Below are positions 25,164 through 33,309 of a stretch of DNA of 64,000 nt, one piece after another (position 1 is the stretch's first letter; every line of letters starts with the position of its first letter). The position numbers were made by a program, and so were the translations under genes. The stretch covers positions 62,001 to 126,000 of the forward strand of contig CAYJEY010000001.1 of NCBI GenBank assembly GCA_964369385.1, read 5' to 3'. Below the pieces are notes generated by a model. The model was given only the letters and a program-made list of their open reading frames with translations, was not told the origin of the DNA and did no database searches. This stretch comes from CALVGQ01 sp964369385 (GTDB taxonomy: Bacteria; Bacillota_I; Bacilli_A; Erysipelotrichales; Erysipelotrichaceae).

Positions 25164-26471
25164 ATGAAAGCACTAGTTATTGGTGGTGCGCGCAGTGGTA
25201 GCGAAGTTGCCTATTTATTAAAGAAAAAAGCTTACGATGTTTTTCTAACTGATGCTAAACCTTTAGCAAATGCAAGTCAACTAAGAGCTGCTGGGATTCA
25301 TGTTTATGATGGAGAGCATCCAGATATGCTTAAGCATTATGAGTATGATTTAATTGTCAAAAATCCAGGAATTCCTAATCGAGTATCCTTTGTTCAACAC
25401 TTTATTCAAGAAGGGTATCGCATCTATAACGAAACTGAAGTAGCATATCGTTTTGCCAAAGAATTTCATTATGCTGCGATTACGGGCACGAATGGAAAAA
25501 CAACGACGACGACATTACTTCATCATATCCTAAAAGTGAAGTATGAACATGCTTATGTTGCAGGTAATATTGGTGTTCCACTTAGTAGTATCGTGAATGA
25601 GTATGAAGGTAATGACTGCTATGTTGCATTAGAGATTGCTGCATTTCAATTACTTGGCTGCGATGAGTTTAAACCACATATTGCAGCTTGTACAAATCTA
25701 ACGCCAGATCATTTAGATGAGTTTGTGACAGTAGATGATTATTACAATGCGAAGATGTTACTAATGAAAAATATGAGTGAAACAGATTTGTTTTTAAAAA
25801 ATATAGATGATGAAGAAATTGTTAAGCGTACCCAAAATCTACAATGCCGTGTGATTAACTATTCGATCAAAGAAAAGGCAGATTGCTATATCGATAATGA
25901 AGTGGTCCGCTTGTATGATGAAGTTTTGTTTAAACTAGAAGATGTAAAAATTGTCGGACGACATAATGTTCAAAATGCGATGGTTGCAGCAATGATGGCA
26001 TATTATCAAGGTGTTGAAATCGAACTTATTCGCCATGCCCTTCGAACTTTTAGAGGTGTTGAGCATCGTATTGAATACGTAGGAGAGTGGCAAGGAGTGA
26101 AGTACTACAATGATTCTAAGGGCACAAACTTAGAAGCAACAGTTGCTGCTTTACATGCTTTTGAGCAACGAGTAATCTTAATTGCTGGTGGATCAGATAA
26201 GGGCACAGGATTTGCTGCGCTCAAATCTGAGGTTGATTGTATACAACATATGATTGTATATGGGCAAACAAAACATCAGCTAAAAGAAGTCTATCCAGAT
26301 GCAATCGTATGTGAAATCTTAGAGGAAGCTGTTCTTGAAGCAAAAAAGCTTGCAAGAAATAAAGATGTGATTTTATTTTCACCAATGTGTGCAAGTTATG
26401 ATCAGTTTAAAAATTATGAGCACCGTGGAGATGTGTTTAAGCAACTTGTAATTCAAATTAATGATAAATAG
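25164..26471 (+). CDS. murD: UDP-N-acetylmuramoylalanine--D-glutamate ligase
   Basis: This 435-residue Mur ligase adds D-glutamate to UDP-MurNAc-L-Ala. The N-terminal nucleotide fold is GGARSGSEVAYLL, the ATP loop ITGTNGKTTTTT, and then NLTPDHLDE, KYYNDSKGTNLEA and LFSPMCASYDQF. It is the last recognisable gene of the wall cluster here. The usual followers (ftsW or spoVE, murG, murB, divIB, ftsA, ftsZ) are absent, so they must be elsewhere. Confidence 0.96.
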   Translation: MKALVIGGARSGSEVAYLLKKKAYDVFLTDAKPLANASQLRAAGIHVYDGEHPDMLKHYEYDLIVKNPGIPNRVSFVQHFIQEGYRIYNETEVAYRFAKEFHYAAITGTNGKTTTTTLLHHILKVKYEHAYVAGNIGVPLSSIVNEYEGNDCYVALEIAAFQLLGCDEFKPHIAACTNLTPDHLDEFVTVDDYYNAKMLLMKNMSETDLFLKNIDDEEIVKRTQNLQCRVINYSIKEKADCYIDNEVVRLYDEVLFKLEDVKIVGRHNVQNAMVAAMMAYYQGVEIELIRHALRTFRGVEHRIEYVGEWQGVKYYNDSKGTNLEATVAALHAFEQRVILIAGGSDKGTGFAALKSEVDCIQHMIVYGQTKHQLKEVYPDAIVCEILEEAVLEAKKLARNKDVILFSPMCASYDQFKNYEHRGDVFKQLVIQINDK

Positions 26472-26538
26472 GCGTGCCGAACCTGTCTTTCTTTATATAC
26501 GGTGAAATGATATAATTGACGAAAGAAAGGAGAAAAAG

Positions 26539-27390
26539 ATGTATATTATTGCGACAAAAGAAGAAATACTCTTTCATTTAGATGCAATGTATGATTTAGC
26601 ATGTGACAAGAAAAAGTCAGCATTTCCTTCATATTTAAATCCTAGTTGGACAAAAGATGATTTTAAAAATCAGCTGCTCAAGTCATTTGAGCGTGAAGAC
26701 GAAGTTGTTTTACTTGATGTAAAAGACGATTTCGTTTGTGGTTTAGCGATAGTTGGAAGTGAAGAAGGTTATGTCTATACACAAGGAATTTATTCGAACT
26801 TGAATGATGGAAGTTATATGCAGGATTTGATGACGTATTGTGAATTAAATTATGAAATGAGTACGTTTCATGTAAATATGAATGAAGAGAATCTTAATGC
26901 TTGTGAAAAGCTTAGAGAATTGAAGTTTGATGTTGTCGAGTGTGCTTGTGCAACCTCATTAAATATGAGTAAAGTGAAAGAAGATCACTATGATCAACAA
27001 GTCATTTCAATTAATAGTCAAAACTACCATTTGTTTAAGCAACTTCAACAAAAATATGATGATAAGATGTATTGGAATACAGAAAGAGTATTTGCTCATC
27101 TTGATGATTGGCTACTTTATGCTTATATTAAAGGACAAGAGACATTAGCAGTGTTGATGACGCGATGTGTGGACAACTCTGCAGAAGTGTTTGCCTATAC
27201 GAGTGTGAATGATGATGTAGATATGCACCGTTCTTGTATCCTAACTTGCTTATCTGATTTAAAACAAAGAAATATTCAGGAATTGACTTATTTTACTTCT
27301 AAAAATAATGTGGATATCTTAAAGTCGATAGGTTTTATCCACTTCGCAAATTACATTCTTTTTAATAAAACATATGCCAGTGATATCTGA
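26539..27390 (+). CDS. Acetyltransferase-like protein of unknown substrate
   Basis: This 283-residue soluble protein resembles a double GNAT arrangement. Each half ends with a C-NACEKLREL-like or NNVDILKSIGF pattern before a final strand, as in GNAT proteins. No clear acetyl-CoA Q/RxxGxG/A loop can be seen, so enzyme activity is doubtful. It has its own -10 box (TATAAT, 26511-26516) and AAAGGAGA site. It overlaps the next gene by 17 bp, suggesting the two are co-expressed. I would treat it as hypothetical. Confidence 0.6.
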   Translation: MYIIATKEEILFHLDAMYDLACDKKKSAFPSYLNPSWTKDDFKNQLLKSFEREDEVVLLDVKDDFVCGLAIVGSEEGYVYTQGIYSNLNDGSYMQDLMTYCELNYEMSTFHVNMNEENLNACEKLRELKFDVVECACATSLNMSKVKEDHYDQQVISINSQNYHLFKQLQQKYDDKMYWNTERVFAHLDDWLLYAYIKGQETLAVLMTRCVDNSAEVFAYTSVNDDVDMHRSCILTCLSDLKQRNIQELTYFTSKNNVDILKSIGFIHFANYILFNKTYASDI

Positions 27391-27838
27391 TTTAGCATTA
27401 CTCGTTTTATTTGTAGTCTTCGTACTTGTTGCATATCTTATTGTTTATAATTATTTTGGTTCAAAATTTAAGTACCAATTTAAAAAGAAATTGATTGTGG
27501 TAATGGGAATAATTTTAGCGATTAACTTGACTGTTGCAATCGCTGTATATGTAGTGTTGACGTTTTTCCCTCCACTTACAATGAACAACGTTTACTCTCA
27601 ACCAAGCTTTGAGGCAAAGGTAGTTGAGATAGCTAACCAATCTATGACTCTTGAATTGACTGATAATACTCTGTATAGTAAGGGAGAATTAGTCATTGCA
27701 CCATTGGACACAACGTTAGTCGATAGTTTAAATGATTTCAGTATTGGAGAAAATATCATCGTCTATTATAGTGGGGATGTAATGGAATCTTATCCTGCAA
27801 GAATTGCTGAAGTCTATGCTTATTTTAGACGAGATTAA
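27374..27838 (+). CDS. Small membrane protein of unknown function
   Basis: This 154-residue protein has two membrane spans (about residues 5-26 and 39-66) joined by a basic loop, then a roughly 80-residue soluble domain with a beta-rich pattern (EAKVVEIANQSMTLELTD...GENIIVYYSGD) that looks like a small OB- or NfeD-like barrel. I do not recognise a family. It overlaps the upstream gene, so it is probably translated with it. Confidence 0.6.
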   Translation: MPVISDLALLVLFVVFVLVAYLIVYNYFGSKFKYQFKKKLIVVMGIILAINLTVAIAVYVVLTFFPPLTMNNVYSQPSFEAKVVEIANQSMTLELTDNTLYSKGELVIAPLDTTLVDSLNDFSIGENIIVYYSGDVMESYPARIAEVYAYFRRD

Positions 27839-27936
27839 AATGTGTGATATACGAAATTCTTGTTCTAATGATATTTCACAATTGAACAAGAGTAAATTTT
27901 GATGATGCTTAAATGAGAGAAACTAAGTTAAAAAAG

Positions 27937-27968
27937 AGACACGAGTTATTATTCTCGTGTCTTTATTT
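27937..27968 (+). terminator. Bidirectional terminator between convergent genes
   Basis: AGACACGAG (27937-27945) pairs perfectly with CTCGTGTCT (27954-27962). A-rich and T-rich flanks suit both the 27374 gene and the reverse gene ending at 28012. Confidence 0.85.
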
Positions 27969-28011
27969 TGGTAGTTTTTTTGTGCTTATGTAACTGTAAT
28001 AACGATATATT

Positions 28012-28521
28012 TTATAGGGGTTTCTCGAATCCAATTTCGCAAAAACTGACATCCTCATGCTCAAAACTCTCGATGTATTGACCATCAACTTGGTTGAAAC
28101 CTAGACGATGATAAAGTTTAATGGCAGGGATGTTGTAGTCGACAACAAATAGGCGTAAATAGTTTGCTGCACGCTCTTTTGCTACTTGGCAGGCATATTC
28201 AACCATCTGCATGGCAATTCCTTTTCGTGCGTATGCGGGATGAACTCCTAGTCTTGATAAGTAACAAGCTTTTGCTAGAGGATCTTTCCAATTCATAAAT
28301 GTCATTGCATGATTTTCATTTGTAAGTGCAAATGCAGCTACAATGATATGGTGATCCTCTAAGACATACAAGTTATTTTGAATGATGTCCTCATGGAAAA
28401 AGTCACGAGGATAAACATCATCCCAAATGATGATTTCTTGGGCAAGCATTTCTTGTACGACGAGTTGAAAAGTGTCTTGAATCGCTTTTAAATCTTCAAT
28501 TTGTGCAATACGAAATAACAT
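28012..28521 (-). CDS. GNAT-family N-acetyltransferase
   Basis: This 169-residue protein is a typical single-domain GNAT. The strand LSRLGVHPAYARKGIAMQMVEYA carries the acetyl-CoA loop (R-x-x-G-I/A), and the C-terminal NIPAIKLYHRLGFNQV is the classic closing motif. The substrate is unknown. The start is well marked by GGAGG on the reverse strand. It is a single gene, convergent with the 27374 gene. Confidence 0.88.
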   Translation of the reverse strand: MLFRIAQIEDLKAIQDTFQLVVQEMLAQEIIIWDDVYPRDFFHEDIIQNNLYVLEDHHIIVAAFALTNENHAMTFMNWKDPLAKACYLSRLGVHPAYARKGIAMQMVEYACQVAKERAANYLRLFVVDYNIPAIKLYHRLGFNQVDGQYIESFEHEDVSFCEIGFEKPL

Positions 28522-28565
28522 GGAAAATCCTCCTTATTTAATTATCATAATAGTTAGTTTGGGAA

Positions 28566-28594
28566 TTGACAAGAAGATTGTGTCATGTTAAATT
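28566..28594 (+). promoter_or_regulatory. Promoter of the 28624 amidohydrolase gene
   Basis: A consensus TTGACA (28566-28571) is followed after 17 bp by TAAATT (28589-28594). Confidence 0.65.
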
Positions 28595-28623
28595 AACAAA
28601 AATAATGAAAAGGGAGAAAATGA

Positions 28624-30249
28624 ATGAAGACAATCATATTTAATGGAAGAATTTATGTAGAATGTCATCAATTTGTGAGCGCCATTTTAATGGAAGATGG
28701 ATTTGTACAAGCAATTGGAAGTGATGAAGAAATTTTAGCGATGCAAGATAGTGATACACGATTAATTGACGCGAAACAAAAGAGTGTTTTACCAGGGTTT
28801 AATGATTCTCATCTCCATCTGCATGGTTTGGGTTTAACGCTACAAAGTATAAGATTAAGTGGTGCTACATCGATTGAAGAAGTGATTCAAATCTCAAAAG
28901 AATTCATTCAAACACATCAAATCCCAGTAGGTAAGTTTGTGTATGGAAGAGGGTGGAATCAAGACTACTTTAATGATGAATCACGGATGCTTACAAAGGA
29001 AGATTTGGACTTGATTTCAACAGAACATCCAATCTTACTGAATCGTGCTTGTGGGCACTTAGCGGTATGTAATTCGAAGGCTTTAGAAGTTTGTGGGATA
29101 GATAAGAATACTGCACAAATTGAAGGAGCAGAGTTTTATTATGGTGATGATGGAGAACCTAATGGTATCTTTACAGAAAATGCTATTGACCTAATTCGTG
29201 ATCACATTCCACCTCAAACAGTGGAGGAAATGGCACAAACTATTAATATTGCTATGGATTATGCATTAAGGCATGGTATTACGAGTATCCAAACAAATGA
29301 TATTCATGCGCAAAATTATAATGAAATGCATCGAGCCTATGAAATGGTATATGAAATGAGTTGTTTAAGACCTAGGACATATCATCAATCGACATTTTTT
29401 GACACTGAATTGTATCGTGAATTTTTAGATAAAGGATTTGTGAGTGGAAGTGGAACGATGTTTAATAAAATGGGACCGCTTAAAATCTTTGTGGATGGAT
29501 CTCTTGGTGCACGGACTGCATTACTTAACGAGCCTTATCGTGATGATAAAACAACATCAGGAATTGCCTGTTTATCACAAGAACAACTTAATCAATTAGT
29601 GGAAATGGCAAATCAAAATGATTGCCAAGTCATTGTTCATGGTATAGGTGATAAGGCAATTGAAATGATTTTGGATGCGTATCAGCTTAAAGGGAATGCT
29701 CGTTTACGGAATGGTGTTGTCCATGCGCAAATCACAAGTCCTGCAATGATTGAGCGTTTTGTAGCAGAAAACGTGGTTGCTTTAGTACAACCTATTTTTA
29801 TTCATTATGATATGCATATTGTTGCAGAGCGTGTGGGTAAACTTTTAGCACAAACGAGTTATGCCTTTGGTGATATGTATCGCAAGGGAGTTAAATTAAA
29901 TTATGGGACGGATAGTCCAGTTGAAGATTTAAAACCTTTTGACAATCTTTATTGTGCGGTCGCTAGAAAGGATTTATGTGCCCAACCAGCTGATGGGTAT
30001 GGAATTGAACAAGCTGTTTCGCTTCATGATGCAATAATGTTGTATACTCATGCGTCTGCATATAACTCTTTTGAAGAGGATATCAAAGGACGAATAGTAG
30101 TAGGGAATGTTGCCGATTGTATCATTTTGGATCAAGATATATTTAATCAGGATATTGAATTATTACGCCATACAAATGTACTGATGACAATTGTGAATGG
30201 AGAAATTTGTTTCCAAAAAAGCGATGATTCGATTGTTTGGGCATCATAG
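28624..30249 (+). CDS. YtcJ-like metal-dependent amidohydrolase
   Basis: This 541-residue protein belongs to the amidohydrolase 3 family, in which members hydrolyse amides or related bonds of unknown or varied substrates. The metal site begins with FNDSHLHLHG (His-x-His). HGIGDKAIEM, VVHAQI and the late NYGTDSPVED supply further ligands, and IKGRIVVGNVADCIILD is the typical end of the barrel protein's beta sandwich. No signal peptide is visible. It is transcribed alone from its own promoter. Confidence 0.85.
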   Translation: MKTIIFNGRIYVECHQFVSAILMEDGFVQAIGSDEEILAMQDSDTRLIDAKQKSVLPGFNDSHLHLHGLGLTLQSIRLSGATSIEEVIQISKEFIQTHQIPVGKFVYGRGWNQDYFNDESRMLTKEDLDLISTEHPILLNRACGHLAVCNSKALEVCGIDKNTAQIEGAEFYYGDDGEPNGIFTENAIDLIRDHIPPQTVEEMAQTINIAMDYALRHGITSIQTNDIHAQNYNEMHRAYEMVYEMSCLRPRTYHQSTFFDTELYREFLDKGFVSGSGTMFNKMGPLKIFVDGSLGARTALLNEPYRDDKTTSGIACLSQEQLNQLVEMANQNDCQVIVHGIGDKAIEMILDAYQLKGNARLRNGVVHAQITSPAMIERFVAENVVALVQPIFIHYDMHIVAERVGKLLAQTSYAFGDMYRKGVKLNYGTDSPVEDLKPFDNLYCAVARKDLCAQPADGYGIEQAVSLHDAIMLYTHASAYNSFEEDIKGRIVVGNVADCIILDQDIFNQDIELLRHTNVLMTIVNGEICFQKSDDSIVWAS

Positions 30250-30310
30250 AAGACTATCAAAAATCATTGTGATATAATACGCTCGAAACAAAGATAGAGG
30301 GTGAAATTTA

Positions 30311-30580
30311 ATGGAAAGAAATTATTTATGTGAACTTTATAAAGCAGGTAAGTATGAAGAAGTAGTTGCCCATTGTGATATGATGATTTCTAAGGGAGAT
30401 GTGTGTTCAACTATTTTCTCGGTAAAAGGAAGAGCATTGATTGAGTTAGGTCAGATTCCTCAAGCTTTAGCGTGTTTTGAACATGTGAGCGACCAATTAG
30501 AAGCAGAATTTGTGGATGAAGATCCAGCAAATATTTCGATTGATCGACTACTATGTTGTGATTGTTACGAAGAAGTATAA
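30311..30580 (+). CDS. Small TPR-like protein
   Basis: This 89-residue protein contains helical pairs resembling tetratricopeptide repeats (YKAGKYEEVVAHCDMMI, then GRALIELGQIPQALACFEHV). Such folds mediate protein contacts. No partner is suggested by context. It has a TATAAT at 30273-30278, an AGAGGGTGAA ribosome site, and a strong terminator just after it, so it is an independent short transcript. Confidence 0.65.
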   Translation: MERNYLCELYKAGKYEEVVAHCDMMISKGDVCSTIFSVKGRALIELGQIPQALACFEHVSDQLEAEFVDEDPANISIDRLLCCDCYEEV

Positions 30581-30591
30581 AATAAGTTTAC

Positions 30592-30629
30592 GGCCACTTC
30601 TATTGGATAATTTAGAAGTGGCCATTTTT
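30592..30629 (+). terminator. Bidirectional terminator after the TPR-like gene
   Basis: GGCCACTTCTA (30592-30602) pairs perfectly with TAGAAGTGGCC (30613-30623), followed by ATTTTTT. Confidence 0.92.
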
Positions 30630-30976
30630 TATGGTTTGTTTCTTTTGAAGTTGAAGCCAATAAAGAGAAATACAAGGAGCTTTGCAATGAAGCAAATACT
30701 TTCAAACATTTGATAACTTGATTGGCTCAAGAATATAAGTAGATAAATAGTGACAATAATAAATTGAATAATAAATGCATGCTTAATACATAGTTTATTG
30801 ATACAAAATGCAAGCATCATGAAAAAGAAGATTCCAAGTGTTTGAGTCAAAACATCAAATAGAGAAGTGTGGATAAAATCAAAGTGGTATAATAATGCGA
30901 AACAAGCAGAGAATAAAAGTAGTGGTATAAATGTATTAAGTAATAGTTTATGATGAAGCATAAGTGTTTTTTTCAT
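30629..30976 (-). CDS. Small four-span membrane protein of unknown function
   Basis: This 115-residue, very hydrophobic protein shows about four membrane segments and little else. I do not recognise the family. The ATG at 30976 is preceded on its strand by AGGTGA; six further codons upstream are open but carry that ribosome site. It is convergent with the TPR-like gene and divergent from the DUF421 gene. Confidence 0.6.
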   Translation of the reverse strand: MKKTLMLHHKLLLNTFIPLLLFSACFALLYHFDFIHTSLFDVLTQTLGIFFFMMLAFCINKLCIKHAFIIQFIIVTIYLLIFLSQSSYQMFESICFIAKLLVFLFIGFNFKRNKP

Positions 30977-31035
30977 AAGTTCACCTCGATACATTATATG
31001 TCATGGGTTGTTGTTTAGACCAAAGGAGGCAAATA

Positions 31036-31689
31036 ATGAGTGAGTACATTGAATTAATTTTTCGCTGTCTTTTATTTTATGTGCTAATAGTCGTTGCCCT
31101 GCGAATAATGGGCAAGCGTGAGGTAGGAGAATTAAGTGTGCTTGATATGGTGATATATTTTGTCATGTCCGAGATATTAGCTATGGGAATTGCTGATACA
31201 CAAGAAGCGCTATTCAAGCCAATCATTACTATCTTAACTTTAGCAGCCCTACAAATATTGATAGCCTGGTCATGTTTAAAGAAAAAGAAATGGCGAGATT
31301 TTTTTGAAGGTAAGCCAGTATTGTTAATTGAAAGAGGAGTTATTAATCAAAAGGAGATGGGAAAGCAAAGGTACACGATAGATGATTTGCTTTTTCAACT
31401 TAGAGATAAAGACATTAGTTCGCCTGAGGAAGTTGATTTTGCAGTTTTGGAAAACAATGGTGTACTCACTGTACTAAAGAAAAAATCAAATAAATTAGTT
31501 TGGCCAGAACCACTTATCGCAGATGGAATTATTCAATCTGCTAATCTCATAAAAATAAATAAAAATGAAGAGTGGCTCATTGAAGAATTAAAAATACAAG
31601 ATGTAAAAGAAGTACAACAAGTTTTTTTATGTTTGTATCAAAAAAATAGTTTATATGTGATTTTGAAACAAAATTTTCAAAGTATGTGA
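31036..31689 (+). CDS. DUF421/YetF-family membrane protein (YrbG-like)
   Basis: This 217-residue protein has about three N-terminal membrane spans (LLFYVLIVVALRIMGKREVG, then LDMVIYFVMSEI and IITILTLAALQILI) and a soluble C-terminal domain with DDLLFQLRDKDISSPEEVDFAVLE. That matches the DUF421 family (YetF, YrbG), whose function is poorly known. Its place next to a SpoVB-like flippase, ComN and SecDF mirrors yrbG of Bacillus. ATG 31036 follows AAAGGAGG. Its last 39 bp overlap the flippase gene tail to tail. Confidence 0.85.
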   Translation: MSEYIELIFRCLLFYVLIVVALRIMGKREVGELSVLDMVIYFVMSEILAMGIADTQEALFKPIITILTLAALQILIAWSCLKKKKWRDFFEGKPVLLIERGVINQKEMGKQRYTIDDLLFQLRDKDISSPEEVDFAVLENNGVLTVLKKKSNKLVWPEPLIADGIIQSANLIKINKNEEWLIEELKIQDVKEVQQVFLCLYQKNSLYVILKQNFQSM

Positions 31690-32940
31690 GAGATGTAGCA
31701 AAGTGGTGCATAGCATTGATACACAAAGCGCTATTGCTAGTGAGTTGTAGTTTCCAAATAGTGGTAAGAATGCAACGAGGACAAGACGAAGAATACATCC
31801 AACTGTTGTCCCTAATAAAGCCTGAGGGCTTTTGTTGCAAGCATGTAGGAAAACCGAAAGAATTGGTTGAATACTAAAAACGGAAAAAGGAATCGCGATA
31901 GATTTAAGTAGTGGTGCCATAGACGTTTGGTTATAGATGAGCTGACATATTTGATATGGGAATAAATAAAGTAAAATTGACCAGCAAAGTCCAATCAAAA
32001 GAGAAGTGATACTGCAAAAGAAAAAATGAGATTGAAGTCTTATTTTTTTATTTTTACTATAGGCTTCACTAAAAGACGGTAGGGCCCAATTAGAAATCAT
32101 GATTGTTGCGAAAGAAGGTAATGTAATCAAAGGGAGGATGTATGCATTGATTTGAGTAAAAGAACTTATGATGGACTCGCTTTGTGATGGTGGGACGTTC
32201 ATTACCATCAGAATAGGTTCAAAGAAATAACTAATTGAACCTATTAAGCGAGCCAATGTCATTGGTATAGCAATACTTAATAGAGATTTCACAACAACTG
32301 GGTGGGTTTTTTCAGATAAAATTCTGGATTTAAATAGTTTTTTTAATCCTATTGAAAAAAACATGTATATTGCACTTGCAATTTCTCCGACACTCATACT
32401 GAGAATAGCAAGCTTCGCTAAAATAATTGGATTATCACACAAAGGAAGGGCAATAATTAAAAATAGAAAGCGAGCAACTTCTTCCCAAATTTGTGCAATT
32501 GAATAAGGAATCAATGACTTCTTTCCCATGAGATATCCTTTTAATAAGCCAGTAAGGGTGACGAGTGGAATCATTGGAAGGCAACTATAGAATACTGCAA
32601 TCATATCAATATCTTTAAAAATGAAGTGAGACATGAGTGGAGTAAGCAGTACTAAAACAATAAATATAAGAATATTGTTGATAAGTGAAAGTGTCATACT
32701 TGCTTTAATTGGTGGGTGAGAATCACTTTGGGATGCAATAATTTTAGCCATTGCACTAGGGATTCCTAGTTGAGCAAGACTAATCAGCATTACCATAGTA
32801 GGCATCGTAAGTGAGAAGTAATTCATAGCTACTTCTGGTAATTCACGGGCTAGATAAATACGGACTACAAATGAGAGTACTTTGGCTAGCGCAGAATATA
32901 AAAGTAAAAAAAATGTTGTCTTTATTAATTTTTTTTCCAT
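31651..32940 (-). CDS. SpoVB/MurJ-like polysaccharide flippase
   Basis: This 429-residue protein with about twelve to fourteen membrane spans belongs to the MATE-like polysaccharide exporter superfamily. It starts in the typical way (TTFFLLLYSALAKVLSFVVRIYLARELP) and keeps the early SLAQLGIPSAMAKI segment. Related proteins move lipid-linked precursors across the membrane; SpoVB acts in spore cortex formation. The neighbourhood (yrbG-like, comN, secDF) supports SpoVB. ATG 32940 lies behind GGAGGA. Its 3' end overlaps the converging DUF421 gene. Confidence 0.85.
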   Translation of the reverse strand: MEKKLIKTTFFLLLYSALAKVLSFVVRIYLARELPEVAMNYFSLTMPTMVMLISLAQLGIPSAMAKIIASQSDSHPPIKASMTLSLINNILIFIVLVLLTPLMSHFIFKDIDMIAVFYSCLPMIPLVTLTGLLKGYLMGKKSLIPYSIAQIWEEVARFLFLIIALPLCDNPIILAKLAILSMSVGEIASAIYMFFSIGLKKLFKSRILSEKTHPVVVKSLLSIAIPMTLARLIGSISYFFEPILMVMNVPPSQSESIISSFTQINAYILPLITLPSFATIMISNWALPSFSEAYSKNKKIRLQSHFFFCSITSLLIGLCWSILLYLFPYQICQLIYNQTSMAPLLKSIAIPFSVFSIQPILSVFLHACNKSPQALLGTTVGCILRLVLVAFLPLFGNYNSLAIALCVSMLCTTLLHLSHTLKILFQNHI

Positions 32941-33006
32941 ATTTTCCTCCACTTTTTACAAAGTATGTTTTATAATTAGAAAGTATGTATGTAAGGGGTG
33001 AATTAA

Positions 33007-33309
33007 GTGGAATTTTTAGTAAGCTATCAAAGTACGCAAATTAAGCTTGCAATAGCGTTGCAACTTCAAAGGTTGCAAAGAGAGTCAATACCTACTTTGA
33101 CATATGAAAATATTGAAGATACATTAAAATATTTAAAATGGAAGCGAGAATTTCCGAATACGCTTCATCAAGCAATCAACGACATTTTATCGTTGAGTGC
33201 TGATGAAATCGTTCAATTATTATCGAGTAGAGCCATTATCGATGGCTATCGTGCTGATATTAATGATTTTGGGGATTTATTAGGAGGAAAAATAAATGAA
33301 CAAGAGTAA
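33007..33309 (+). CDS. comN: ComN-like post-transcriptional regulator
   Basis: This 100-residue protein fits the YrzD/ComN family, which in Bacillus subtilis promotes comE mRNA expression and localisation through a partner protein. The length, the helical start VSYQSTQIKLAIALQLQRLQ, the TYENIEDTLKYLKW core and, above all, its place between a spoVB-like gene and secDF support the call. It starts at GTG 33007 with AGGGGTG six bases before. It overlaps secDF by 14 bp. Confidence 0.75.
   Translation: MEFLVSYQSTQIKLAIALQLQRLQRESIPTLTYENIEDTLKYLKWKREFPNTLHQAINDILSLSADEIVQLLSSRAIIDGYRADINDFGDLLGGKINEQE

Noticed and set aside
30510..30713. Frame overlapping the TPR-like gene end and the next terminator
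   Set aside because: It runs through a strong terminator hairpin and has no start signal.
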